A stretch of 36,147 nucleotides of DNA from an uncultured Veillonella sp. (GCA_934183145.1 CAKPSA010000005.1:1-36147), one strand, 5' to 3'; counted from the first letter of the stretch, positions 8,566 through 17,347 are shown. Notes: generated by a model from the letters alone, not told the origin. A program made the numbers and translations.

Positions 8566-9444
8566 TTAATTAGTACGTTCTAAAAGATAATTAATTAGTG
8601 CTGCTAGTATAGATGTATCATAAGAAACAGAGTTTAAAGCATCATGAGCCTGTTTTCCAACTAAAGAAGCTTGGTTTTTAGCCTCCTCTAAACCTAGTAA
8701 GGATACATAGGTAGATTTATGTTGGCGAATATCACTGCCAGGAGTTTTTCCTAATTCTTCAATTGTACCAGTTACATCTAGAATATCATCAGTAATTTGG
8801 AATAACAATCCTAAACAATTAGCATATTTCATAAGCGCTTTTCGAGTAGTCGTATCTGCATTGCCTAAGATGAGCCCTAATTCAACAGATGCATTAAATA
8901 AAGCCCCAGTTTTTCCTCGGTGTAAAACCTTTAACTCCTCAAGTGGTATATGTTTATTTTCACTAAGCATATCGAAGGCTTGACCTCCGACCATACCTTC
9001 AGGGCCTGCAGCCGTAGCTACGCATTGAATGGCCTCAATTTTTTGTTGAGGTGTAGCAGCTGTATTAGTAGTCATTAGCTGAAAAGCATATGTCAATAAT
9101 CCATCACCTGCTAGAATAGCCATACCTTCACCATAAACTTTATGATTTGTTAAATTGCCTCTACGATAATCATCATTATCCATAGCTGGTAAATCATCAT
9201 GTACTAAGGAATATGTATGGATGCACTCCATAGCACATAGAAATTCCTTATAATCAGCTGGATCCTTATGAAGCATTTCTAATACAGCTTTAGATAAGAT
9301 TGGTCGGATTCGTTTGCCACCTTGCATTAAGCTATAATTCATGGATTCATAAAGAGGTTTAAATTCTTGATTTGGGCTACTTAATACCTCACCTAACCAT
9401 TGTTCAATATGTTGTTTGCTAGACGCTAAATAGTCTTTGAACAT
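8566..9444 (-). CDS. ispA: Polyprenyl synthetase, probably farnesyl diphosphate synthase
   Basis: This enzyme condenses isopentenyl diphosphate with allylic diphosphates to make C15 (possibly C10-C20) prenyl diphosphates. The 292 residues have the first aspartate-rich motif DDLPAMDNDD at 83-92 and the second, DDILD, at 219-223, plus the GGKRIRP basic patch at 42-48. The residues before the first motif (HTYSLVHDD) fit short-chain synthases. Its ATG has AAGGAG 5 bases upstream, 9 bases after xseB, the usual xseB-ispA linkage. Confidence 0.92.
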   Translation of the reverse strand: MFKDYLASSKQHIEQWLGEVLSSPNQEFKPLYESMNYSLMQGGKRIRPILSKAVLEMLHKDPADYKEFLCAMECIHTYSLVHDDLPAMDNDDYRRGNLTNHKVYGEGMAILAGDGLLTYAFQLMTTNTAATPQQKIEAIQCVATAAGPEGMVGGQAFDMLSENKHIPLEELKVLHRGKTGALFNASVELGLILGNADTTTRKALMKYANCLGLLFQITDDILDVTGTIEELGKTPGSDIRQHKSTYVSLLGLEEAKNQASLVGKQAHDALNSVSYDTSILAALINYLLERTN

Positions 9445-9453
9445 AGAATCTCC

Positions 9454-9660
9454 TTATTCGCTGATGCGGACTTCTTCGATAATTTGTTGTACTTCATCTT
9501 CCACAGAATCGAGCATTTCTGCACATTCTTTTACTAATGTTAAGCCCTTCTTATATTGCGTTAAAAGTTCAGAGATAGTCATATCACCATCGTCTAATTG
9601 TTTAACAATATCCTCTAAGGCTTTATATTTTTTCTCATAACTTTTTAGTGATGCGGCCAT
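9454..9660 (-). CDS. xseB: Exodeoxyribonuclease VII small subunit
   Basis: XseB is a small helical subunit (68 residues) that associates with XseA to form the single-strand-specific exonuclease VII. The sequence is highly charged and helical throughout. Family positions such as YEKKYKALEDIVKQLDDG and YKKGLTLVKECAEML are visible. The gene starts inside the end of xseA (26-base overlap), with AAAGGAGG 9 bases upstream of its ATG, giving coupled translation of the two subunits. Confidence 0.94.
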   Translation of the reverse strand: MAASLKSYEKKYKALEDIVKQLDDGDMTISELLTQYKKGLTLVKECAEMLDSVEDEVQQIIEEVRISE

Positions 9661-10858
9661 CTTTGTGCGCCTCCTTTACCGTAGCAGTAACATAGCCATC
9701 AGCAAGTGTAACTCGTATATCATCATTTGGATGTAATTGTGTAACAGACGTTATAGGTTTATCCTTATGTTCAACCTTTGCAAATCCCTTTACCATCATC
9801 TGTAATGGATTTAGAGACTCTAATTGTTGAGCTAACAATGCTAGACTATGTTTCTCTGTATTGCATCGTTCTTTTGTGGCATTGGTTAAAGACTGTGAAA
9901 GCTCTTGTAAATGTGTTTTTTGTTTATGTAGAAATTGTAGAGCTGGAATGCCTAATCTACGATTAAAGAGCAATGTTAAATCGGTACGTTTCTGTTGTAA
10001 TGTATACCGTATAAACTCATGTAGATACTCTTCTTTTTCTGACAATTGATCTTGTAATGTCGTTATAGGAAGTACGGCCATTTCTGCAGCATGACTAGGT
10101 GTTGCTCCACGAGCATCTGCTACATAATCACATAAGGTATAATCTGTTTCATGACCTACTGCTGAAATAATTGGTGTATTAGCATTATAAATCGCCTCTA
10201 CAACAGTTCTATCATTGAAACACCATAAGTCTTCCATAGATCCACCACCACGACCAACGATGATGACATCTACATCAGGATCAGCATCGGCAGCGGCAAT
10301 ACCTCTTGCAATAACAGGTCCTGCAGTATTGCCTTGGACAGGAACGGAGAATAACTTAAATTGCACTAGTGGGTTACGTCGCTCGCTGACATGTAAAATA
10401 TCATGCAATACAGCGCCAGATTGAGATGTAACAATACCTATGCAACTTGCCATATATGGAAGACTTTGTTTATGGCTGTCATCAAAGTATCCTAGCGCCG
10501 TTAACTCTCGTTTTAACGCATCAAATTCGAGCTGTAATGGGCTTTTAGATCCTATTTGCATATCCGATGCAATAAGATTTAAACGGCCCATTTTATTGTA
10601 AAAATTAACAGATGCTTTTACAGTCACTAATAATCCATTTTGAATGGCATTAGCTAGCCCCTTTTGCATAACGGTACTAGACCACATGGTAACATCAATA
10701 GCGGATTCTTCGTCTTTTAACGAGAAATACATATGACCACTACTGTGGCGCTTTGCGTTAATAATGGTACCGCTTACATAGACATTCTTAAGTAGATATT
10801 CACGGTCTAAGGTGCGCTTTATAAGATTGTTTAATTGTGTAATGGTTAATACATTCAC
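9635..10858 (-). CDS. xseA: Exodeoxyribonuclease VII large subunit
   Basis: XseA is the catalytic subunit that degrades single-stranded DNA. The 407 residues begin with an OB-fold (about 1-100: ITQLNNLIKRTLDREYLL, then SGHMYFSLKDE). The catalytic domain contains the conserved GRGGGSMEDLWCFND, SAVGHETDYTL and DARGATPSHAAE motifs, and a helical C-terminal part follows. I take the GTG at 10858 as the start: it has GAGGGT a few bases upstream, and the nearby ATG is out of frame. It starts 2 bases after the TsaD-like gene. Confidence 0.95.
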   Translation of the reverse strand: MNVLTITQLNNLIKRTLDREYLLKNVYVSGTIINAKRHSSGHMYFSLKDEESAIDVTMWSSTVMQKGLANAIQNGLLVTVKASVNFYNKMGRLNLIASDMQIGSKSPLQLEFDALKRELTALGYFDDSHKQSLPYMASCIGIVTSQSGAVLHDILHVSERRNPLVQFKLFSVPVQGNTAGPVIARGIAAADADPDVDVIIVGRGGGSMEDLWCFNDRTVVEAIYNANTPIISAVGHETDYTLCDYVADARGATPSHAAEMAVLPITTLQDQLSEKEEYLHEFIRYTLQQKRTDLTLLFNRRLGIPALQFLHKQKTHLQELSQSLTNATKERCNTEKHSLALLAQQLESLNPLQMMVKGFAKVEHKDKPITSVTQLHPNDDIRVTLADGYVTATVKEAHKDGRITKKL

Positions 10859-10860
10859 GA

Positions 10861-11814
10861 TTACCCTCTAGTTTCTTGTAAAAAAGCAGCCCCAAAAGCA
10901 TTGCCAGTGGCATTATCAACAGAAAATTGTGGCTGTGCTACATGTAATGTAAGATGATTACGTCTACAATAATGCTCCATACGATGACGAAGTAAGCTAT
11001 TGCTCATTACACCACCAACGGCAATTAATGTTCGAACCGGTTTATTTTGTAAATGAGAGGTAATCATTTTTTCTAACCCGTTTCCTATAGAGGTGAATAC
11101 AGCTCTCGCCAAATTAGACTTTTCTATATCATTCATAGCATCACTTATACGTCGCATAGCCGCACTACATGGGCCAGCAAAGCTAATCCAACCATCTTTT
11201 ACAGAAGATGGTAACGGATCATATTCAGTAGTTTGTAATGCTAATGCTTCTAGATGTTTCCCTGCAGGAAATGGCAAGCCCATAGCAACACCAATACGAT
11301 CTACATATTGTCCACCTTGTAAATCATTAGAGCCCCCGATAATATGAGAATCAAATATGCCTTCACCTTTATAATGACAATACACGAGTTCCGTAGTACC
11401 CCCTGATAAATGAAGTGCTAAAAATGGTTCACTGGGAATTGTTTTTAATTCTCGTAGTGCTGCTAAAATATGATTTTCTTGGTGTGCGAAAACGTGTAGC
11501 GGTACATTCATCAAATGATTAAGAGACTGTCCGTATCCTAGCCCCACCATAAAAGCAGGCATATAGGAACTTTCCTCACGTCTAGGAAAACCGCTAACAC
11601 CAATACCACTAATTGGTAGTTGTGGCAATTCAGATATCAACTTAGGCAATGCCTTTGTATGTTGAAAGACCATATTTGATTGTTGTAGTCCTCGCTCACC
11701 TTGTTTGACCTCTAAGATTTTGCGAGCTTCACCAACTATGTGAAAGTCGCTATCTATAATGGCACAACTTGTAGTGTAGCAACTAGTATCAATGCCCAAG
11801 TAATATCGTTTCAT
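10861..11814 (-). CDS. TsaD/Kae1-like (Gcp family) paralogue
   Basis: This is a 317-residue ASKHA-fold protein of the Kae1/TsaD family, once called O-sialoglycoprotein endopeptidase. It begins YYLGIDTSCYTTS. It keeps the metal-binding histidines His111 and His115 (HQENH) and Asp300 (FSVDNATG), and the phosphate loop HLSGGTTELV. It differs from housekeeping TsaD in several positions: HQENH instead of HMEGH-like, and SGFPRREESSYMP in place of the usual GPGLLVGL region. This suggests a paralogue rather than the t6A enzyme itself. It overlaps nusB by one base (TAATG) and precedes xseA by 2 bases. Its function is unknown to me. Confidence 0.75.
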   Translation of the reverse strand: MKRYYLGIDTSCYTTSCAIIDSDFHIVGEARKILEVKQGERGLQQSNMVFQHTKALPKLISELPQLPISGIGVSGFPRREESSYMPAFMVGLGYGQSLNHLMNVPLHVFAHQENHILAALRELKTIPSEPFLALHLSGGTTELVYCHYKGEGIFDSHIIGGSNDLQGGQYVDRIGVAMGLPFPAGKHLEALALQTTEYDPLPSSVKDGWISFAGPCSAAMRRISDAMNDIEKSNLARAVFTSIGNGLEKMITSHLQNKPVRTLIAVGGVMSNSLLRHRMEHYCRRNHLTLHVAQPQFSVDNATGNAFGAAFLQETRG

Positions 11815-12218
11815 TATTTACTCTTATTATATGCATCTAAAATTGCGTTAATTAATTTATAGGAAGAATCAGAACCAAAATCCTTAGCTAACTGAATAGC
11901 TTCGTTGATAGCTATAGATGGTTCTAAAGGGTCAGCTTCATTTGTCATTTCCCATAGAGCAATACGTAAAATAGCACGGTCAACTTTATCTAAGTTTTCA
12001 ACTTTACGGGATTTACAGAATGGTTGTAATGTGGCATCGATAGTTTCGGAAGCGGATAATACACCATTTATAATGCTATTAGCATAGGCTTTATCCATCG
12101 ATTTATGCATGTGTCCTTCTGGAAACTGCACATCATTTTGATCAGCATGAAATTCATTAGCATATAACATTTGAAATGCGTATTGACGTGCTTCACGTCG
12201 ATTTCGCTTAATTACCAT
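11814..12218 (-). CDS. nusB: Transcription antitermination factor NusB
   Basis: NusB joins NusE (S10) on boxA RNA in rRNA antitermination. I start it at the ATG at 12218 (134 residues, MVIKRNRREARQYAFQML), the usual NusB N-terminus. It has AAGGAG 10 bases upstream; a 15-residue in-frame extension further up looks unlike the family. The rest shows the helical core with VDRAILRIALWEM and PSIAINEAIQLAKDFG. The gene begins inside the last 11 bases of the Asp23-like gene, the asp23-nusB linkage common in Firmicutes. Confidence 0.94.
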   Translation of the reverse strand: MVIKRNRREARQYAFQMLYANEFHADQNDVQFPEGHMHKSMDKAYANSIINGVLSASETIDATLQPFCKSRKVENLDKVDRAILRIALWEMTNEADPLEPSIAINEAIQLAKDFGSDSSYKLINAILDAYNKSK

Positions 12219-12603
12219 GTAGAGTTGGCTCCTTTTCTTTAACAATACCTTCAATATGTACATCTACCTTAACATGGTCAAGATCAAGCATATTTTTTAA
12301 GGTTTGTTTGATTTCTAACTGCAATTGTTTGGATAATTCAATTAGATTGTACCCATACAATGCTTTAATATAAATATTGATTTCAATAAAGCCTTTACGA
12401 TGTTTAACATTGATACCTGGTAAACTGCGTTGACCAAAGGCATGTGTAATTCCCTCTACTAATTCATCGTAAAAGCGAGGGCTTAAAGAATGAATACCTG
12501 GAATCGTAGCCAATGTTTTTGTTGCTACATCAATGATGACAGAGTCTGCAATATCAATGGTATCCATATCTAATCCGTAGTTTAATTGATTGTCTGAACT
12601 CAT
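12208..12603 (-). CDS. Asp23/Gls24 family protein (second of two)
   Basis: This 131-residue Asp23/Gls24-family protein shows the family fold. Its signature is the region VIIDVATKTLATIPGIHSL, then a basic KHRKGFIEINIYIKALYGYNL strand pair and a C-terminal VKVDVHIEGIV strand. Members are linked to envelope stress, and in Bacillus the relative YqhY sits beside accBC and nusB and has been tied to acetyl-CoA carboxylase. Here accBC is absent. It lies 12 bases after a paralogous gene and overlaps nusB. No membrane anchor is seen. Confidence 0.87.
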   Translation of the reverse strand: MSSDNQLNYGLDMDTIDIADSVIIDVATKTLATIPGIHSLSPRFYDELVEGITHAFGQRSLPGINVKHRKGFIEINIYIKALYGYNLIELSKQLQLEIKQTLKNMLDLDHVKVDVHIEGIVKEKEPTLHGN

Positions 12604-12615
12604 ATAGATACCCTC

Positions 12616-12996
12616 CTAAGGCTGTGATGGTGTTACTAAATCATCAAATACAATGTCTTGTACCACTACATCAATGGTTTGTACTTCAATTTCTGTATAA
12701 GAAACTAAAGCTGTTTTTATACGTTCTTGTAAACGTAAGGCCACATCCGGAATTCGATATCCATATTGAATACACACATATAATGTAACAGAAATAGCTC
12801 CTTCATCATTAAATGATATTTTTACACCTTCATGATCAGATTTACGTCTAAAGAAGGTATTAACACCATCATTAAAGGTGGAGCTCATATGATGTATACC
12901 CTTTGTCTCAAGTGCTGCCATGGTGACAATCGTAGCATATACATCTTCACTAATCTTAATTTTACCCGACTCTAGTTCAGTATTTTTCTTGGTCAT
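12616..12996 (-). CDS. Asp23/Gls24 family protein (first of two)
   Basis: This is a second Asp23/Gls24-family protein of 126 residues, starting at the ATG at 12996 with AGAGG 5 bases upstream. The in-frame start at 13020 would lie in the terminator stem. Family features are KISEDVYATIVTMAALETKGI, then VKISFNDEGAISVTLYVCIQYGYRI and a C-terminal VQTIDVVVQDIVF strand. It differs clearly from its neighbour, so this is an old duplication. The gene sits right behind a terminator hairpin, so its expression, and that of nusB beyond it, may be controlled by read-through. Confidence 0.85.
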   Translation of the reverse strand: MTKKNTELESGKIKISEDVYATIVTMAALETKGIHHMSSTFNDGVNTFFRRKSDHEGVKISFNDEGAISVTLYVCIQYGYRIPDVALRLQERIKTALVSYTEIEVQTIDVVVQDIVFDDLVTPSQP

Positions 12997-13008
12997 ACTG
13001 GCCTCTTT

Positions 13009-13057
13009 CAAAAAAAGCACTTGTCCCTATATATAATTACATAGACGACAAGTGCTT
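13009..13057 (-). terminator. Terminator/attenuator abutting the asp23-like gene
   Basis: Perfect 11-base arms (13015-13025 and 13047-13057) enclose a 21-base loop. On the minus strand a T run follows at 13015-13009. The Shine-Dalgarno of the asp23-like gene begins a few bases after the T run. As efp lies upstream in the same direction, this either ends the efp transcript or attenuates transcription into asp23-asp23-nusB. Confidence 0.8.
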
Positions 13058-13080
13058 ACAGTGCAAATGTTAGGATATAT

Positions 13081-13113
13081 GGGGAATAAGATTCCATGAA
13101 AAGATCTTGCCCC
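13081..13113 (-). promoter_or_regulatory. Second hairpin in the efp-asp23 spacer
   Basis: GGGG and CCCC (13081-13084, 13110-13113) and inner AAGAT/ATCTT arms (13088-13092, 13104-13108) form a second stem-loop without a T run, 24 bases from the terminator hairpin. With that terminator it makes the spacer a structured leader. It does not match a riboswitch family known to me. Confidence 0.4.
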
Positions 13114-13131
13114 AATACATATCAATACGTA

Positions 13132-13689
13132 TTAGGCACGTTCGATGTATTGACCTGTACGAGTATCAATACGAAGTACATCATCTACTTCAATGAAGAG
13201 AGGTACTTTTACAGTGTAGCCTGTTTCCAATACAGCTGGTTTGTTACCACCAGTAGCAGTATCACCACGGATACCAGGATCTGTTTCAACTACGCGAAGT
13301 TCAACAGCTACAGGTAAATCGATACCGATTACGATACCTTGGAAGAACATGATGGATACTTCCATATTTTCAAGAAGGAAGTTTTTAGCATCACCTAATT
13401 GTTCAAGGTTAAGTTCAACTTGATCATAAGTTTCGTTATCCATGAATGTATAAGCGCCGTCAGACTCGTACAAATATTGCATACGACGACGATCAACATG
13501 TGCTTTAGGCACTTTTTCACCGGCATTGAAAGTACGCTCTACTACAGAACCAGTTTGCAAATTTTTCATTTTAGTACGTACGAATGCAGCACCTTTACCT
13601 GGTTTAACGTGTTGGAAATCAACTACTTGCCATACATTACCGTCGATTTCAACGGTTACACCTGGACGAAAATCATTACTGGAAATCAT
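13132..13689 (-). CDS. efp: Translation elongation factor P
   Basis: EF-P helps ribosomes through polyproline stretches. The 185 residues form the three beta-barrel domains of the family. The tip loop is KPGKGAAF with Lys32, the position modified in Bacillus-type EF-P. The C-terminal signature [19 protein letters not shown] is clear. The ATG has AAGGAG 9 bases upstream, 15 bases after the M24 peptidase gene; this peptidase-efp pairing is common in Firmicutes. The next gene downstream is separated by a structured spacer. Confidence 0.97.
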   Translation of the reverse strand: MISSNDFRPGVTVEIDGNVWQVVDFQHVKPGKGAAFVRTKMKNLQTGSVVERTFNAGEKVPKAHVDRRRMQYLYESDGAYTFMDNETYDQVELNLEQLGDAKNFLLENMEVSIMFFQGIVIGIDLPVAVELRVVETDPGIRGDTATGGNKPAVLETGYTVKVPLFIEVDDVLRIDTRTGQYIERA

Positions 13690-13704
13690 CTAACTCTTCT
13701 CCTT

Positions 13705-14778
13705 CTAAATACCTATTTCAATTAACTCTTTTGGACTATGTGTCAACACCTCATAGCCGTCAGATTTGACGATGACACTATCCTCTATTCTCAATCCGAT
13801 AGTACCTGTAATATAAATGCCAGGCTCTACCGTAATGATCATATTTTCTGTAAATACCGTATCGGATTTAGTATTGGCCACTGGTTCTTCGTGAATTTCA
13901 AGACCTACACCATGACCAGTACCATGATTAAATTCCTTGGTATATCCATGTTCTTTAATATAATCACGACAAACTGCATCAAGCTCTTTACCAGTAATAC
14001 CGGCGCGAACTGCAGCTACGCCACGTTTTTGTGCTTCTAAAACTATACTATATAACTTCTTTTGTAATTCAGAGGCAGGCCCCATTACAATAGTTCTAGT
14101 CATATCGGAATGATAACCCTTATATACGGCACCAAAGTCAAAGGTAACAAAATCACCTGCTTCGATGACCTTATCACTGGCTACACCATGAGGCATACTA
14201 GACCGATTACCAGAGGCTACAATAGTTGCAAAGGAAGGTTCCTCAGAACCACGTTTTAACATTTCTGTTTCTAATATAATACGTGCTTCATTTTCAGTCA
14301 TTCCCACCTTTAGTTGTGGTAGCAATGCGGCGAAAGCTTCATCACCAATGTTAGCTGCTTTACGCAATAATTCTAATTCATCTTCACGCTTAACTGCACG
14401 TAGTTTAGCAAAGTTGATAGACGTAAAATTAAAGCGTTCATCTAATGTATCACATAAGGTTTCATATGTATCAACAGGCATTTGTTTGCCTTCAATACCG
14501 AATAAACCTTCGTGAATATGATGTTCATTGAATATGTCTACAAGAGTATCCATAACAGAGGATTCATATTGAATAACTGTATACCCTTCACATTGTTTTG
14601 TAGCTTGCTCAGTATATCTGAAATCGGTAATCATAAAGGCTTTATCATATATAATGATAGCAAAACCTGTTGTACCAGTAAAACCAGCAAAATAATGTAA
14701 ATTTATAGGGCTCATCAAAATGACGCCTGTTAATTCTTGCTCTTTAATATACTGTTGTAGCAGATTTAAACCATTCAT
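13705..14778 (-). CDS. M24 family Xaa-Pro aminopeptidase
   Basis: This is a metallopeptidase of the creatinase/aminopeptidase P fold that removes N-terminal residues before proline. I choose the ATG at 14778 (357 residues) over the one at 14784, because AGGAG lies 7 bases from the first and only 1 from the second. The N-terminal creatinase-like domain covers about 1-125. The catalytic domain shows the metal ligands in FDFGAVYKGYHSDMTRT, NHGTGHGVGLEIHEEP and ITVEPGIYI. It precedes efp, the usual neighbour. The partner substrate is not visible from sequence. Confidence 0.92.
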   Translation of the reverse strand: MNGLNLLQQYIKEQELTGVILMSPINLHYFAGFTGTTGFAIIIYDKAFMITDFRYTEQATKQCEGYTVIQYESSVMDTLVDIFNEHHIHEGLFGIEGKQMPVDTYETLCDTLDERFNFTSINFAKLRAVKREDELELLRKAANIGDEAFAALLPQLKVGMTENEARIILETEMLKRGSEEPSFATIVASGNRSSMPHGVASDKVIEAGDFVTFDFGAVYKGYHSDMTRTIVMGPASELQKKLYSIVLEAQKRGVAAVRAGITGKELDAVCRDYIKEHGYTKEFNHGTGHGVGLEIHEEPVANTKSDTVFTENMIITVEPGIYITGTIGLRIEDSVIVKSDGYEVLTHSPKELIEIGI

Positions 14779-14848
14779 AATCATGCTCCTAGTCTATAAA
14801 GTACAATTAATCTTACCATAAAATACCTATATTGAATAGAATTTTATG

Positions 14849-15547
14849 CTATTTTTTGAAAGCCTCTATATCATCTGGGATTAAGTCCTGTACAGAACCA
14901 ACCTCTTCAATACCAGTTAAATCTATATGACCTATGGTTAGACGCTTTAAATAGGTAACAGTGCCGCCAGCAGCACCAATCATACGTTTGACTTGATGAT
15001 ATTTGCCTTCCTCAATTATGATATGTACAGATTTAGGAGATAAAATATCAATTACAGCGGGCTTACAATGGGTTCCATCGCCTAGAACAATGCCCTCCTT
15101 AATACGTTGAATGCCTGCTTCGGTTAACTCACCTTCGAATTCTACGTAATAAACCTTCGCTACATGCTTATTACCATTGATAATAGAGTGTCCCCAAACA
15201 CCATCATTGGTAAGTAATAGTAGTCCTTCTGTATCTTTGTCTAATCTTCCCACAGGGACTACACCCATTTTAATATATTCTGGTGGCAATAGATCCATTA
15301 CAACAGGATAATTTGCATCCTCCACTGCAGTAACATAGCCTTTTGGTTTATGAAATTTAACATAGTAAAGTTGTTTGGTATTAACGATTTGACCATCGAC
15401 TGCAATGACATCAGACTCAATATTTACATGAATATCTTTTTTTCTTGCTACTTCACGATTAATGGTAACTCTTTGATCCTTTATGAGTTGATGGACCTCT
15501 TTTCGACTACCAAAGGCTTTATTAGCTAATAATTTATCGAGTCGCAT
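14849..15547 (-). CDS. RsuA-type 16S rRNA pseudouridine synthase
   Basis: This 232-residue pseudouridine synthase has an N-terminal S4 domain (about 1-60, MRLDKLLANKAFGSRKEV) and the RsuA/RluB/E/F catalytic motif GRLDKDTEGLLLLTNDG with catalytic Asp103. Length and the HKPKGYVTA motif fit RsuA (16S U516), but RluF-type specificity cannot be excluded. Its ATG overlaps the cobC stop as TAATG, so it is translated with the cobalamin operon although its job is rRNA modification. A 64-base gap with no clear terminator separates it from the peptidase gene. Confidence 0.88.
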   Translation of the reverse strand: MRLDKLLANKAFGSRKEVHQLIKDQRVTINREVARKKDIHVNIESDVIAVDGQIVNTKQLYYVKFHKPKGYVTAVEDANYPVVMDLLPPEYIKMGVVPVGRLDKDTEGLLLLTNDGVWGHSIINGNKHVAKVYYVEFEGELTEAGIQRIKEGIVLGDGTHCKPAVIDILSPKSVHIIIEEGKYHQVKRMIGAAGGTVTYLKRLTIGHIDLTGIEEVGSVQDLIPDDIEAFKK

Positions 15548-16185
15548 TATACATGTCCTTGTAGTAATTCAACATGAGCCGTATCATTGAGCAAATTCAA
15601 AATATTATGATCATATTCGCCCATACCATTATAGAAAATACGGTTAATAGCCGTATTACCTTGGCTAAAATTCCAACAATGACTAATTGAAATATCTAAT
15701 AATTTACATAATAATGTTCGAATAGTTCCGCCGTGACATGCAATTAAAAGTGTTTCCTCTTCATCATTTTCATTAAGAAATTCTTCAAGACCTGCCCATG
15801 CTCGATCTTGTAAATCTTTAAAGCTTTCTCCGTTTGGAACTTTTACAAGATGAGGTCTCAAATACATCTCATCAATTAGGCCTGGCCAGCGTGCTTCAAT
15901 GTCTGAAAATAGCATAGCTTCCCAGTCGCCAAAATTAAGCTCTCGCAATCGTTTATCTACTGTAATAGGTGTAGTGCGATCACCTCGAATAGTTTCAGCT
16001 GTAACTAAAGCACGACTTAAATCACTCGATAATATACGGTCAAAAGTAATGTCTTTAAGAGATTCACCACATGCTTTAGCTTGATTTAAACCGTTTTCAT
16101 TTAGAGGAACATCTGTAATGCCTTGATATTTCCCCATTTTATTCCAATCAGTTTCGCCATGGCGCACAATATATAATGTCTTCAT
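15547..16185 (-). CDS. cobC: Alpha-ribazole phosphatase (histidine phosphatase family)
   Basis: This 212-residue histidine phosphatase has RHGETDWN at 8-15 (catalytic His9) and the second histidine in ACHGGTIRTLL. Many such enzymes exist. The CobC role, removing the phosphate from alpha-ribazole phosphate or cobalamin phosphate in lower-ligand assembly, is taken from its place directly after cobD in a cobalamin operon, 7 bases apart. AGGA precedes the ATG. Another phosphoglycerate-mutase-like activity is the alternative. Confidence 0.78.
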   Translation of the reverse strand: MKTLYIVRHGETDWNKMGKYQGITDVPLNENGLNQAKACGESLKDITFDRILSSDLSRALVTAETIRGDRTTPITVDKRLRELNFGDWEAMLFSDIEARWPGLIDEMYLRPHLVKVPNGESFKDLQDRAWAGLEEFLNENDEEETLLIACHGGTIRTLLCKLLDISISHCWNFSQGNTAINRIFYNGMGEYDHNILNLLNDTAHVELLQGHV

Positions 16186-16192
16186 AATCTTC

Positions 16193-17323
16193 CTATACTT
16201 TCAAAATATCTGTTAGTTTCTCTACTAATTTGATATTAGTATCATGGTCTTTAATAGCAATACGTACCCATTGATTATTGAGACCTACGTAAGTATCACA
16301 ATTGCGTACGATCATATTATATTTCTTCAGATTTTCATTAATGGTGTTAGCTGTAATGCCGTCATGATTAATTTCGAACAATATAAAATTGGCGGAAGGT
16401 GGATATACGGTAATCCCCTCTATCGCATCTAATGCATTATACATAAATGCTCTTTCCTCATTTAATTCTTGCTTTGTTCTTTTTATATAATCAACATCAT
16501 TCAAAGCAGCCTCTGTATATGCTTGTGCTAATGTATTTACAGACCAACTAGGAATATATTGATGTAGTTGACTAATTAATTCTTCGTTACCAAAAGCAGC
16601 ACCGATTCGAAGGCCTGGTACAGCATAAAATTTTGTGAAAGAATGAACCACGATGACATTATCAAATTCATTGACTAATGAACGCATAGATTGGTCATTA
16701 TCTTGTAATGTCTCATTGCCAACAAAGTCAATGAATGACTCATCTATAACTAGTAAACTATTGGCATCTTTCAACATACTCGCTACAGTGCGAATATGTG
16801 TTTTATCTAGTAATGTTCCATCTGGATTATTAGGATTGCCTAAAAATACAATAATGCGACCATCTTGACCTTTAAGTTCAGCGGCAAAGGTTTCTAATGC
16901 TAAATAAGGTACTTCAAAGTAAGGTGTTCCATTATCGTCTTCACGAGATCGATAGAAAATGTCGCGTACAGGAATGTTACTTGCTTCAAGAGCTTCTTTA
17001 TACTCAGAAAAACCTGGTGCTGGCACAAAAGCACCAGTATATCCAGGTAACCGGCAAATAGCATATAATAACTCAGCAGCGCCATTACCAACTACAATTT
17101 GTTGTTTATCCATCCCATATGTATCAGCAATAGCATTTAACACATCATCATTTGTAGCATCTGGGTAGTGAGAAATATAACGTAGTTGATCATTTAATGC
17201 ATCTAATCCTCGTTGGCTAGGGCCAAGTGGATTAATATTAGCGCTAAAGTCAATTACCTCATATGGTTCAATTCGTTGTTCATGGGCAAACTGAAATATA
17301 TTGCCCCCATGTATCTTAGACAT
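16193..17323 (-). CDS. cobD: Threonine-phosphate decarboxylase
   Basis: CobD is a PLP enzyme that decarboxylates L-threonine phosphate to (R)-1-aminopropan-2-ol phosphate, the arm joining corrin and lower ligand. The 376 residues begin with HGGNIFQFA and IDFSANINPLGPS, typical of CobD rather than HisC. The PLP lysine is Lys231 in HSFTKFYAVPGLRIG. It follows pduX (which makes its substrate) by 24 bases and precedes CbiB and CobC functions in the pathway. The ribosome binding site is weak (AGAAAGAGA). Confidence 0.92.
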   Translation of the reverse strand: MSKIHGGNIFQFAHEQRIEPYEVIDFSANINPLGPSQRGLDALNDQLRYISHYPDATNDDVLNAIADTYGMDKQQIVVGNGAAELLYAICRLPGYTGAFVPAPGFSEYKEALEASNIPVRDIFYRSREDDNGTPYFEVPYLALETFAAELKGQDGRIIVFLGNPNNPDGTLLDKTHIRTVASMLKDANSLLVIDESFIDFVGNETLQDNDQSMRSLVNEFDNVIVVHSFTKFYAVPGLRIGAAFGNEELISQLHQYIPSWSVNTLAQAYTEAALNDVDYIKRTKQELNEERAFMYNALDAIEGITVYPPSANFILFEINHDGITANTINENLKKYNMIVRNCDTYVGLNNQWVRIAIKDHDTNIKLVEKLTDILKV

Positions 17324-17347
17324 TCGATTCTCTTTCTATTAAATATA

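Noticed and set aside
14785..14848. Promoter or terminator between the pseudouridine synthase and peptidase genes
   Set aside because: Only a weak TAAGAT -10-like element with poor -35 spacing and a 5-base-arm repeat without a T run; not enough to call either.
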